Below, one piece after another: positions 1 through 8,739 of a DNA stretch of 64,000 nt. The stretch's first letter is position 1. Each line of letters starts with the position of its first letter. This DNA is from an uncultured Bacteroides sp. GTDB lineage: Bacteria; Bacteroidota; Bacteroidia; Bacteroidales; Bacteroidaceae. The translations under genes and the position numbers were made by a program. Location: the NCBI GenBank assembly GCA_900766005.1, contig CAAFTU010000040.1, forward strand, positions 1 to 64,000, given 5' to 3'. The notes beneath the pieces were generated by a model that saw nothing but the letters and a program-made list of their open reading frames with translations, did not search any database and had not been told where the DNA came from.

Positions 1-397
1 GGGGTGGCTGATCTGAAGTTCTTCATGTTCAGGCTGGCTAGGCTATACGCTTAAAAGAAAGCTTGCCAACCGGGAAAATCCGCTGACCCAAATTTAGCCC
101 ACCTGAATCTACAATAAGATCAGTGCCACAAAACAAAAAAAATACCCCTGCCACAGACAACTGCGACAAGGGTATTATTCTTGAAAAGAGAGAATTGACG
201 CCCTCCATCGTTATTGCAAAGAAATTTTCTACCATGCATGCTGCTAGAGTAAAGCTAAGCATAAAACAAAGCTATAAGCAAGAGGCCAAAGCATATGTAT
301 GAACCAAGCATACAGCAAGAGCAAAAGCCTATACAAACTCAAAGCAAGCAAAGCAATGAAGAGGCAGGCAGAAATGCCGCCCATACATTCACTGGAA
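1..397. other. Intergenic region left of fhs
   Basis: No convincing gene is seen here. The short open frames have no recognisable product or start signal. The only supported element is a terminator-like hairpin near 132-176 that would end transcription of fhs from the minus strand. Confidence 0.5.
132..176 (-). terminator. Rho-independent terminator downstream of fhs
   Basis: Read on the minus strand, an imperfect inverted repeat (AATACCC paired with GGGTATT, with inner pairing) is followed by a run of T. It lies about 220 bases past the fhs stop. A closely similar hairpin sits at 24016-24055, so this looks like a recurring intergenic terminator sequence. Confidence 0.55.
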
Positions 398-2065
398 TCA
401 GCTCAATCCTTCAATCAGGCCATCCACAATGTCGATGTGCAAAGCTTGCGGCTCCTTAGGCAGACCCGGCATACGAAGAATCTCGCCAGCAATAGCCACA
501 ATCATCTCTGCACCGTTATTGATCACGAGGTCTTTGATATGGAGTTCAAATCCTTCTACAGCGCCATACATCGTGGGGTCAGCAGAGAAAGAGAATTGTG
601 TTTTGGCGATACACACAGGATAGTGCGAGATACCCATCTTTTCAATCACCTTCAGGCGGCGACGGGCAGCAGTGCCGTAGGTTACCTCACTAGCACCATA
701 AATATACTTGGCAATCTTTTCAATCTTCTGCTCTATGGTATCCTCTTCGCTGTAAGTGTACTGCAACGGCTGAGAAGGCTGCTTTTCAATCGTATCTACC
801 ACCAAACGGGCCATGTCTACAGCGCCCTCACCTCCTTCACAAAAAGCATTGTTGATAGTGAATCCCACTCCCAACTCTTCACAATGACGGCGAAGCAATT
901 CCATTTCTTCCTCTGTGTCCGAAGCAAACTTGTTGAAAGCCACAATCACTGTCTGGCCAAACGAGCGGAGATTACGCACATGCTTGTCAAGATTACGCAG
1001 ACCCTGCTTCAAGCCTTCCATATTCGGTTCTTTGATGCGGTCGAGGCTCACCCCACCGTGCATCTTCAACCCTTGTGCCGTAGCCACAATCACCGTCAAG
1101 CGAGGCTGGAGTCCGCTCTTGCGACACTTGATGTTATAGAACTTCTCTGCACCCAAATCTGCACCAAAACCAGCTTCCGTAATCACATAGTCGCTATAAG
1201 TCATAGCCAACTTAGTGGCCAGCACAGAGTTACATCCGTGAGCGATATTAGCAAAAGGACCCCCATGTACGAAAGCAGCCGTACCTTCCGTAGTCTGCAC
1301 CAGGTTCGGATGAATAGCGTCTTTCAGCAGCACAGTAATAGCACCTGCCACGCCCAGATCCTTCACCGTAAACGGTTTGTCATCGTACGTAAACCCAAGA
1401 AGAATGTTCTCGATGCGGCGGCGCAAGTCGTCGATGTTTTTAGAAAGACAAAGAATGGCCATGATTTCAGAAGCAGGAGTAATGTCAAAGCCAGACTCTT
1501 GCGTAATACCGTTAGTCTTCGGACCCAGTCCGACAACCACGCTACGCAACGAGCGGTCGTTCACATCCAACACACGCTTCCAGAGAATCTCCTTCAATCC
1601 GAAACCTTTCGACTGATTCTGGTAAAGATAGTTGTCCAGCAAAGCCGAAATCATGTTGTGGGCCGATGTGATGGCATGAAAATCTCCCGTGAAGTGAAGA
1701 TTGATCTTCTCCATCGGCAACACCTGAGCATATCCGCCGCCGGCAGCTCCCCCCTTCATACCGAAGCAAGGGCCCAAAGAAGGCTCTCTCAAAGCAACAA
1801 TCGCCTTTTTGCCAATTTTGTTCAATCCCAGCGCCAATCCGATGGACACCGTTGTCTTACCGATACCCGCTTTGGTAGCCGTGATAGCAGTAACCAAAAT
1901 CAGGTTGCTTTTCTTTACTTTCTCGTCATCTACCAGGCTTTCGTCGATTTTAGCAATATAACGGCCGTAATGTTCAACGCTTTCCAGCGGAATGTTTACA
2001 CTTTCGGCCACTTGGTTGATTCTTTTCAACTCAATACTACGCGCTATTTCAATGTCTGTTTTCAT
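398..2065 (-). CDS. fhs: Formate--tetrahydrofolate ligase
   Basis: A 555-residue protein of normal length for the family. It makes 10-formyl-tetrahydrofolate from formate, tetrahydrofolate and ATP, feeding cytosolic one-carbon metabolism (purines, fMet). The nucleotide-binding loop is visible near residue 65 (AGIGKTT), followed by the conserved REPSLGP and GGAAGGG segments. The ATG at 2065 opens the conserved N-terminus. A TACTTTTG -7 box lies 35-42 bases upstream. It stands alone, divergent from the exported protein at 2177, with a terminator beyond its 3' end. Confidence 0.96.
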   Translation of the reverse strand: MKTDIEIARSIELKRINQVAESVNIPLESVEHYGRYIAKIDESLVDDEKVKKSNLILVTAITATKAGIGKTTVSIGLALGLNKIGKKAIVALREPSLGPCFGMKGGAAGGGYAQVLPMEKINLHFTGDFHAITSAHNMISALLDNYLYQNQSKGFGLKEILWKRVLDVNDRSLRSVVVGLGPKTNGITQESGFDITPASEIMAILCLSKNIDDLRRRIENILLGFTYDDKPFTVKDLGVAGAITVLLKDAIHPNLVQTTEGTAAFVHGGPFANIAHGCNSVLATKLAMTYSDYVITEAGFGADLGAEKFYNIKCRKSGLQPRLTVIVATAQGLKMHGGVSLDRIKEPNMEGLKQGLRNLDKHVRNLRSFGQTVIVAFNKFASDTEEEMELLRRHCEELGVGFTINNAFCEGGEGAVDMARLVVDTIEKQPSQPLQYTYSEEDTIEQKIEKIAKYIYGASEVTYGTAARRRLKVIEKMGISHYPVCIAKTQFSFSADPTMYGAVEGFELHIKDLVINNGAEMIVAIAGEILRMPGLPKEPQALHIDIVDGLIEGLS

Positions 2066-2099
2066 ATCTGGTTACAGTTAGTTTGTATTCTTGAAAGTG

Positions 2100-2107
2100 C
2101 AAAAGTA
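2100..2107 (-). promoter_or_regulatory. Bacteroidales -7 box for fhs
   Basis: On the minus strand this reads TACTTTTG, matching the TAnnTTTG consensus, about 35 bases before the fhs start. No clear TTTG -33 element was found. Confidence 0.45.
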
Positions 2108-2140
2108 ATATAAAAGGGAGAAAGAATGACAGTTTCCTGC

Positions 2141-2148
2141 TATCTTTG
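2141..2148 (+). promoter_or_regulatory. -7 box for the exported protein at 2177
   Basis: TATCTTTG matches TAnnTTTG and lies 29 bases before the ATG. The box falls inside an in-frame 5' extension of the ORF, which argues that the ATG at 2177 is the true start. No good -33 element is visible. Confidence 0.45.
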
Positions 2149-2176
2149 CCGCAGATTAACTTTTATTTTTACTCTG

Positions 2177-2710
2177 ATGAAGAAACTTCTTCTATTTCTA
2201 TCGCTCATAAGCTGCGCAGGATGGATGTCTGCCCAGTCGGAACTGCCATCGGATACACTCCGAAGGGCCCCTGCCGAAAACATCAAAGAATTTGGAGGTT
2301 TCCTGCTCGACATGGGCATAATGAAAGCCACAGCCCCCAAACTTCCCAAGATGGAACTGACAATGCCGGACATCAGCAAAGACTATAACCAGCTCTTCCG
2401 ACTGGACAACAATGCACGCTACTCGCAAGGATTCACCGATACCTTCTCGCCTGGCGGTTTTTCTGACTTCGGATACGGATGGGGACTCTCCTCTTCCAGT
2501 GCCTTTCTGCAAAAGGGTACTTTCCGCCTCAAAAACGGAATGAAAATCAATACATACGGAGATTACAACAAAGACGGATGGAGGGTGCCCAACCGCGGCG
2601 CTATGCCTTGGGAAAAGAATAATTTCAGAGGAGCCTTCGAACTGAAGTCGGCCAACGGCAATTTCGGCATCCGCATTGAAGTGCAGCAAGGACGCAGCCG
2701 TCCCTTCTGA
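2177..2710 (+). CDS. Small exported protein of unknown function
   Basis: About 177 residues. It starts with a typical Sec signal (MKKLLLFLSLISCAGWMSAQ), so the mature protein is probably periplasmic or outer-membrane associated. The rest has no motif I recognise; the C-terminal half is rich in Gly, Asn and aromatic residues and looks beta-rich. The start at 2177 is preferred because it opens the signal peptide and follows the TATCTTTG box. Function unknown. Confidence 0.7.
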   Translation: MKKLLLFLSLISCAGWMSAQSELPSDTLRRAPAENIKEFGGFLLDMGIMKATAPKLPKMELTMPDISKDYNQLFRLDNNARYSQGFTDTFSPGGFSDFGYGWGLSSSSAFLQKGTFRLKNGMKINTYGDYNKDGWRVPNRGAMPWEKNNFRGAFELKSANGNFGIRIEVQQGRSRPF

Positions 2711-2818
2711 CTCTATGCAGAAAGAGATGAAAGCGCTTACTTCTTCTGATGTCCCGACATGAAGAGAGAACTTTCAAGCTATCTAACACAAGCGCCAACC
2801 GGGCGGCAAGGCAGCCGA

Positions 2819-3706
2819 TTACTGTCCTGCACCCCCCACGATATCAAGCAACTCATTGGTAATGGCCTGCTGACGGCTCTTATTATATTGCTTCGTTAGG
2901 TCTTGAATCAACTCATTGGCATTGTCGGTAGCCACCTGCATAGCCAACGTGCGGGCAGCATGCTCCGACGTATTGGAGTCGATAGAAACAGTAAACAGTT
3001 TCTGAGCCAGCACCGTAGGAATCAAATTGGCAATCAGTTCCTCCACACTCGGTTCAATGATATAGTCCACCGCTTCTGCCCGCTCCTCCTGTGCTGCGGG
3101 CTCCTCCGCATCTACCACCTGCTTCAGATCAATCGGCAGATAAGTCTCACGCAGCAGCACCTGAGCACCCATCGATTTAAAGTGGTGATACACAATCTCC
3201 ACCTTGTCCACCTCACCCGACGCATACATCGCCATGAGCTTCCGCGCCAGTTCAGCAGCCTTCTGATAAGTAGGCTTGTCAGAGAGAGAATCATCCGTCT
3301 CCTGCGGCTGAATTCCCATCCGCTTCACGGCCTCCTCCACTTTTTTCCCGATCGGGAACACCAGGACATTCTCATCACCCAGCGAGCGGTAAGCACTCAC
3401 TGCCTGCGAACACATTTTGATGACATTCGCATTGAAAGCCCCGCAGAGAGAAGTGTTCGAAGAAAAGACAACCAGCGCCACCCTTTTCACCGGCCGCACC
3501 TTCACATAGGGAGATTCTACCGGGAGATCGGCACGCAGGAAGTTGGTCAAAATCTTGTTCAACTTCTTCTGATAAGGCAACATATTCTCAATGACTCCTT
3601 GCGCCTTATGCAATTTAGCAGAAGCCACCATCTTCATGGCTGAAGTGATTTTCCGGGTACTCTTAACCGAATTGATTCTTGTTTTTACCTCTTTCAGTGA
3701 AGCCAT
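2819..3706 (-). CDS. atpG: ATP synthase F1 subunit gamma
   Basis: 295 residues, last gene of the atp operon. The gamma subunit is the central rotor shaft of F1. The conserved N-terminal helix (ASLKEVKTRINSVKSTRKIT, then AMKMVASAKL) and the C-terminal helix (MQVATDNANELI) are both present, so the coiled-coil axle is complete. An acidic insert near residues 195-215 is not unusual in Bacteroidetes. About 90 bases separate it from atpA. Confidence 0.96.
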   Translation of the reverse strand: MASLKEVKTRINSVKSTRKITSAMKMVASAKLHKAQGVIENMLPYQKKLNKILTNFLRADLPVESPYVKVRPVKRVALVVFSSNTSLCGAFNANVIKMCSQAVSAYRSLGDENVLVFPIGKKVEEAVKRMGIQPQETDDSLSDKPTYQKAAELARKLMAMYASGEVDKVEIVYHHFKSMGAQVLLRETYLPIDLKQVVDAEEPAAQEERAEAVDYIIEPSVEELIANLIPTVLAQKLFTVSIDSNTSEHAARTLAMQVATDNANELIQDLTKQYNKSRQQAITNELLDIVGGAGQ

Positions 3707-3796
3707 TTCTATTCTGTTTAAAAAATGAATAGATTAACGCACGGCACTCCGTAAGAAAGCCGTCCGTTAATCGTTACTGATACATATTATCGTAAG

Positions 3797-5380
3797 TTAT
3801 ACATATTGCTTAGCCACCATCGCAGCAGTCTGCTCGATAGCACTGCACACTCCGTCGTCAATGAGCCCCTTCTTCAGCACATCGAGCACATCCTCCTGAT
3901 GATTGCGCTGAAGCGCCTCAATCAGCGAACGCTCAAAGTCCTGCACATTCTCCAACGGCACATCACGAAGCAGTCCGTGCGTACCGCAGTAAAGAATCGC
4001 AATCTGATGTTCCACAGGCATCGGAGTATACTGCGGCTGAATCAGCAAGCGCGCATTCTTGCGTCCCTTGTCGATAGTCAGCGCCGTAATGGGGTCCATA
4101 TCGCTGCTGAACTTGGAAAACGCCTCCAGCTCCCGATACTGTGCCTGGTCGATTTTCAGCGTACCGGCCACCTTCTTCATAGCCTTCACCTGCGCATTAC
4201 CACCCACACGCGACACAGAGATACCCACGTTGATAGCCGGGCGTACCCCCTGGTTGAACAAGTCGGTCTCCAGGAAGATCTGACCGTCGGTGATTGAAAT
4301 CACGTTCGTTGGGATATAAGCCGACACGTCGCCTGCCTGCGTTTCGATGATAGGCAGAGCCGTGAGCGAACCGCCCCCCTTCACGATATCCTTCAGGCTG
4401 TCGGGCAGGTCGTTCATCTCGCGGGCCACCTCTTCCTGACGGATAATCTTGGCTGCACGCTCCAGCAAGCGGGAGTGCAGATAGAAGATATCCCCCGGAT
4501 ACGCCTCGCGGCCGGAAGGACGACGCAGAATCAAAGACACCTCACGGTAGGCCACCGCCTGCTTGGAAAGGTCATCATACACCACCAGCGCATGACGGCC
4601 CGTATCGCGGAAAAACTCCCCGATGGCAGCACCGGCAAACGGCGCATAATACTGCATGGCAGCAGGATCACCCGCCGTAGCCGCCACCACAATGGTATAC
4701 TCCAGCGCCCCCTGCTCACGAAGCGTGTTGACAATCGAAGCCACGGTAGAAGCCTTCTGGCCAATGGCCACATAGATACAATACACCGGATCACCCGCCA
4801 GGTAATTGCTCCGCTGATTGATAATCGTATCAATCGCGATAGCCGTCTTACCCGTCTGCCGGTCGCCGATAATCAGCTCTCGCTGACCCCGTCCGATAGG
4901 AATCATGGCATCCACCGCCTTCAGTCCCGTCTGAAGCGGCTGATTCACCGGCTGGCGGTAAATCACGCCCGGAGCCTTACGCTCCAGCGGCATTTCATAC
5001 AATTTGCCGCCCACCTGTCCTTTTCCGTCCAGCGGTTCGCCCAGCGGATCAATGACACGACCCAGCATACCTTCACCCACACGGATAGAAGCAATGCGCC
5101 GGGTGCGTTTCACCACAAAGCCTTCCTTGATTTTATCCGTAGGTCCCAGCAGCACCGCACCGACATTATCTTCTTCCAGGTTCATCACGATTGCCTTGAT
5201 GCCATTGTCGAACTCAAGCAGTTCGTTGGCCTCGGCATTCCGCAGTCCGTAGATACGTACCACGCCATCGCTCACCTGGAGCACGGTGCCGATTTCATCC
5301 AGCTTCACATTGGCATTGATGCCTTCGAGCTGCTTGAGCAGGATGTCAGACACTTCGCTTACTTTTATATTTCCAGACAT
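3797..5380 (-). CDS. atpA: ATP synthase F1 subunit alpha
   Basis: 527 residues. The alpha subunit forms the non-catalytic nucleotide sites of the F1 hexamer. It has an N-terminal beta-barrel, a Walker A loop GDRQTGKT near residue 172, the PAINVGISVSRVGG signature and a C-terminal helical domain. Its start overlaps the atpH stop by one base (5380), indicating coupled translation. Confidence 0.98.
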   Translation of the reverse strand: MSGNIKVSEVSDILLKQLEGINANVKLDEIGTVLQVSDGVVRIYGLRNAEANELLEFDNGIKAIVMNLEEDNVGAVLLGPTDKIKEGFVVKRTRRIASIRVGEGMLGRVIDPLGEPLDGKGQVGGKLYEMPLERKAPGVIYRQPVNQPLQTGLKAVDAMIPIGRGQRELIIGDRQTGKTAIAIDTIINQRSNYLAGDPVYCIYVAIGQKASTVASIVNTLREQGALEYTIVVAATAGDPAAMQYYAPFAGAAIGEFFRDTGRHALVVYDDLSKQAVAYREVSLILRRPSGREAYPGDIFYLHSRLLERAAKIIRQEEVAREMNDLPDSLKDIVKGGGSLTALPIIETQAGDVSAYIPTNVISITDGQIFLETDLFNQGVRPAINVGISVSRVGGNAQVKAMKKVAGTLKIDQAQYRELEAFSKFSSDMDPITALTIDKGRKNARLLIQPQYTPMPVEHQIAILYCGTHGLLRDVPLENVQDFERSLIEALQRNHQEDVLDVLKKGLIDDGVCSAIEQTAAMVAKQYV

Positions 5381-5940
5381 TATACAATTCTCCTATTCTT
5401 ATCAATAAATTGTTGTTTCACACGCTTCAACTGTGTAGCAACACTTGCATCCAGTCGGTAGTCGTTGATATCGAACACAAAACCTCCCTCGATGGAAGGG
5501 TCCACCTCCGTTTCAAGCTGCATCGTGGCATGAAGGATGTGTGCGGCAGCCTGCCGGATCCGCTCCTCCGTCTGCTGGTCCACAGGGACAGCCGTAATCA
5601 GTTTGCCCACTCCGATATGCTTCAGTTTCCGGTACAAATCCAAATACATCAGGCTGATGCTATACAGATAGCCCTCCCGTTTATTCTTCAGCACCAGCGA
5701 GATGAAGCGGACAAACTCTCTCGACGAAGGTTGGCTGCCGTCGGCAGCCGTACAGATAAGCGCCAGCTTATCCTCAGCAGAGATGACCGGATTATCCAGC
5801 ACCTCCCGCAGCTGCGGCTGCGTAGAAAACCCATACGACAAGGTCAGGAACTCCTGATAAACCCTGTCTTCCACCCCCTGGGCCTGGGCATATTCTATGA
5901 TTGCTTTCGCATAACGCATTGAGAGTATTCCGACTTCCAT
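5380..5940 (-). CDS. atpH: ATP synthase F1 subunit delta (OSCP)
   Basis: 186 residues. The delta subunit caps F1 and links it to the peripheral stalk b subunits. The N-terminal helical domain (ILSMRYAKAIIEYA) and the C-terminal segment (DPSIEGGFVF) fit the family. It lies between atpF (5-base gap) and atpA (1-base overlap). Confidence 0.94.
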   Translation of the reverse strand: MEVGILSMRYAKAIIEYAQAQGVEDRVYQEFLTLSYGFSTQPQLREVLDNPVISAEDKLALICTAADGSQPSSREFVRFISLVLKNKREGYLYSISLMYLDLYRKLKHIGVGKLITAVPVDQQTEERIRQAAAHILHATMQLETEVDPSIEGGFVFDINDYRLDASVATQLKRVKQQFIDKNRRIV

Positions 5941-5945
5941 CTTAC

Positions 5946-6449
5946 TTAGTTCTTGTTCGTTGTTAAGAGTTCATCGAGCATCCGGTCAATCATGCCCATC
6001 TGCTCATCCTTATCCGCCAAATTCTTGCGGAGCACTTTTTCAGCAATATCAACCGAAAGAACAGCCACCTGGCGGCGAATGTCGCGGATGGCCTCATCTC
6101 TTTCCGCTTGAATCTGCATCTTCACCGCATCCAGTTCTTTCTGGGCGGCAATTTCGGCTTGTTTACGGGCCTCATGAATAATCTTGTCTCGTTCTTCCAT
6201 TGCCTCCTTCAAGATGCGTCCCTGTTCCTTGTTGGCAGCAGCCACCAACGCATCGCCCTCCGCTTTCAGTTTGGACAACTGTGCATTGGCCTCTCTTGCC
6301 ATCTCCAAGGACTGGTCGATATAGGTCTTACGGCTTTCCACCATCTCTACAATGATGGGGAAGCCGTATTTGGCCAATATCACAAACACAATCCCGAATG
6401 TAAGAAACATCCAGAACAATAGGCCACTATCAGGTAATAGTAATGACAT
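5946..6449 (-). CDS. atpF: ATP synthase Fo subunit b
   Basis: 167 residues. It has one N-terminal membrane helix (about residues 9-28, LFWMFLTFGIVFVILAKYGF) followed by a long charged alpha-helical region that dimerises as the peripheral stator stalk. It sits directly after atpE with a 4-base gap. Confidence 0.95.
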   Translation of the reverse strand: MSLLLPDSGLLFWMFLTFGIVFVILAKYGFPIIVEMVESRKTYIDQSLEMAREANAQLSKLKAEGDALVAAANKEQGRILKEAMEERDKIIHEARKQAEIAAQKELDAVKMQIQAERDEAIRDIRRQVAVLSVDIAEKVLRKNLADKDEQMGMIDRMLDELLTTNKN

Positions 6450-6453
6450 AGGC

Positions 6454-6711
6454 TTAGAGGAAGAATACCAACAGACAAACTACTACCGCCAACAGAGCCA
6501 CACCTTCAATCAAGGCGGCAGCGATAATCATACTCATACGGATATCACCCGAAGATTCCGGCTGGCGCGCAATGGCCTCCATTGCCGAGCTACCAATTTT
6601 ACCAATACCCAATCCGGCACCGATAACTGCCAGACCTGCACCAACGGCTGCACCCAATTTACTTATTCCCACTGCAGCAGCAGAGGCTTGTAACAACACT
6701 GATAGAATCAT
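6454..6711 (-). CDS. atpE: ATP synthase Fo subunit c
   Basis: 85 residues, two membrane helices joined by the polar loop ARQPE. The ion-binding carboxylate is Glu in the second helix (AAALIEGVALL). At the positions where sodium-type c subunits carry Gln in helix 1 and Ser or Thr after the Glu, this protein has Ile and Gly. The ring is therefore inferred to carry protons. Confidence 0.95.
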   Translation of the reverse strand: MILSVLLQASAAAVGISKLGAAVGAGLAVIGAGLGIGKIGSSAMEAIARQPESSGDIRMSMIIAAALIEGVALLAVVVCLLVFFL

Positions 6712-6806
6712 AATTTTCAGTTTTTAAATGGTTGATATTTCAATTTTTTATCTCTTTCCTATTTTTTCAATTTGCGGCACCGAGCTGTGCCCATGACCGC
6801 TTTTTA

Positions 6807-7958
6807 TCAGTCGGCCTGCTTCTTTTCCGCTTTCTCCTTACTGCCTTCCTGCGCCAGTCCGATAAAGACGGCCGAAAGCATCGTAAACACATAAGCCTGA
6901 ATGAAAGCCACCAGCAGTTCCAGTGCATTCATAAAGATATTGAAAAGCACAGAAGCTACGGTCAGCGAACCGTTTAGCACCGGTCCCATGCTTGCCGAAA
7001 TAAAGATCAGACAAGTGAGCACGAGCATCGCCATGTGTCCGGCCAGCATATTGGCAAACAGACGGATCATCAAGGCAAACGGTTTGGTGAAAATACCGAA
7101 GAGTTCGATAAACGGCATCATCGGCACCGGCACCTTGAGCCACCAGGGCACATCGGGCCAAAAGATATCTTTCCAGTAGTGCTTGGTGCCGAAGAGGTTG
7201 ACCGCCAAGAACGTGCAGACAGCCAGCACCATCGTTATGGCAATGTTGCCCGTTACGTTGGCTCCACCGGGGAAGAACGGCACCAGCCCCATCAGATTGT
7301 TGATGAAGATAAAGAAAAAAGCCGTCAGCAGATAGGGAGCAAACTTGCGGTAATTGGGCCCCACGCAACTCTTGATGATATCATCGTTCACCATCATAAT
7401 AAGCATTTCCACCAGGCCGATAAACCCGCCCGGGGCACTGGCACCCTGCGGCCGCTTCTTGTACCACCGCGCCAGGCTCAAGACAATGACCAGCAGCAGC
7501 AGACTGTTGAACAGCAAGGCAAAAGTCACCTTCGTAATAGAGATATCCCAAGGGCGCACCGGCTCGCCGGCTTCGTTATACTCCACCAGCTTTCCTTCAT
7601 ACCTGCTTCCCTTCGGAGCAACAGACAAACCCTCGTAGCTGCCCCCGTTCTCTTCTAAGCAGGAAGAGAGGAAGCAATGCCATCCCGAAGTGTGGCTGTA
7701 GACAATCACCGGCAAGGGAATCGTGACATGCGTCTTCCCCCACGTCGTGATGTGCCATTCGTAAGCGTCGCCGATGTGGCTGAACACGATATCCTTCACA
7801 TCCACCGTGTTCTCCGCCTCTTCTTTAGGAGTAATCTCATTCAACGTAGGAGGCAGCGTATTGTCCTTACCCTCCCGAGCCAGAAGCGGAGCAGCCATCA
7901 TTGTCAGCAACGTCAGACAAAGCACTGCAACCCGTATGTAACTATGCAATTTCTTCAT
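6807..7958 (-). CDS. atpB: ATP synthase Fo subunit a
   Basis: 383 residues, long for subunit a. The first 27 residues look like a cleavable signal peptide (LCLTLLTMMAAPLLA), followed by a roughly 110-residue periplasmic domain before the membrane helices. This extension is seen in Bacteroidetes homologues. The essential Arg lies in MIRLFANMLAGH. The start overlaps the end of the upstream orf by 17 bases. Confidence 0.95.
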   Translation of the reverse strand: MKKLHSYIRVAVLCLTLLTMMAAPLLAREGKDNTLPPTLNEITPKEEAENTVDVKDIVFSHIGDAYEWHITTWGKTHVTIPLPVIVYSHTSGWHCFLSSCLEENGGSYEGLSVAPKGSRYEGKLVEYNEAGEPVRPWDISITKVTFALLFNSLLLLVIVLSLARWYKKRPQGASAPGGFIGLVEMLIMMVNDDIIKSCVGPNYRKFAPYLLTAFFFIFINNLMGLVPFFPGGANVTGNIAITMVLAVCTFLAVNLFGTKHYWKDIFWPDVPWWLKVPVPMMPFIELFGIFTKPFALMIRLFANMLAGHMAMLVLTCLIFISASMGPVLNGSLTVASVLFNIFMNALELLVAFIQAYVFTMLSAVFIGLAQEGSKEKAEKKQAD

Positions 7959-8373
7959 TTTCGTTTTTGTTTTTCTTCTTCAGTTTCCTGTTCAGTTCAA
8001 ATGTGAAAAAGAACCAGGTTTCGAACACCAGATAGAGCAGATAAAAGGAGACAAATGTTAATAAAAAGACTTTGGCATCCTGCCGGAAAGCGAGACTGAA
8101 AGCCACCACCAAAATCGTAGATACAAGCATCTTCATCACCTTGACAGCCAAATACATCAGCAACATTTTCTGTGGTGCCCGCCTGCGGCAGATGTCGAAC
8201 ATGTAAATGCTGAACACACCAAACAGATAGAAATAAAGCGGGACAAACGGATATCCGCCGAAATACTGTCCGGGCAAAGCCGTCTCGAAGACGATGACTC
8301 CTGCCACCGAAGATACAATCGCAAATAAAGTATGCAGACCGATAAAGTTTCGTTTCGTCCTTGTCATATTCAT
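7942..8373 (-). CDS. Small membrane protein of the atp operon (AtpI-like position)
   Basis: 143 residues with about four hydrophobic segments (for example FAIVSSVAGVIVFETALPG and MLLMYLAVKVMKMLVSTILV) and a lysine-rich C-terminus. It lies between atpC and atpB, where other bacteria place atpI, and overlaps atpB. Sequence similarity to AtpI cannot be confirmed by eye. An assembly role for Fo is an inference from position and topology. Confidence 0.75.
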   Translation of the reverse strand: MNMTRTKRNFIGLHTLFAIVSSVAGVIVFETALPGQYFGGYPFVPLYFYLFGVFSIYMFDICRRRAPQKMLLMYLAVKVMKMLVSTILVVAFSLAFRQDAKVFLLTFVSFYLLYLVFETWFFFTFELNRKLKKKNKNENEEIA

Positions 8374-8407
8374 CCTGTCACCGTGTTTTTTTCAGATTCT
8401 ACTCTTT

Positions 8408-8662
8408 TCATGACACACAGGCAGAAATCACTCCGCCACTCAGTTCAATGAAACCGCCTTGAATATCCATCGAATGCTCCTCTCCTTCCACCGTAGTGTA
8501 GCTCAGCCTTCCCGCTTTCAATGACGAGACAATAGGCGCATGCCCCGGAAGAATAGAGAACGAGCCCATGGTGCCCGGCAGTGTAACAATCTTCACTTCG
8601 CCGTCGAACAAAATCTTCTCGGGCGACACTATACTCAATTGCAGTTTTTTCATCACGTTCAT
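8408..8662 (-). CDS. atpC: ATP synthase F1 subunit epsilon
   Basis: 84 residues. This is only the N-terminal beta-sandwich of the epsilon subunit (LSIVSPEKILFDGEVKIVTL, GSFSILPGHAPIVSSLK). The C-terminal helical hairpin that inhibits the enzyme in many bacteria is absent; short forms are usual in Bacteroidetes. The start may be the ATG at 8662 or at 8653. It follows atpD. Confidence 0.93.
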   Translation of the reverse strand: MNVMKKLQLSIVSPEKILFDGEVKIVTLPGTMGSFSILPGHAPIVSSLKAGRLSYTTVEGEEHSMDIQGGFIELSGGVISACVS

Positions 8663-8739
8663 TTTTATTGTCCGGCCGGCTCCAACACCCGGCAGCCGAT
8701 GCTTGGCCTACAGGCTCCTGTCGCCGGTTCGATGTTTTT

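Noticed and set aside
299..2113. A 604-codon open frame on the plus strand opposite fhs
   Set aside because: It is the antisense shadow of the well-supported formate-tetrahydrofolate ligase gene and its translation has no recognisable domain.
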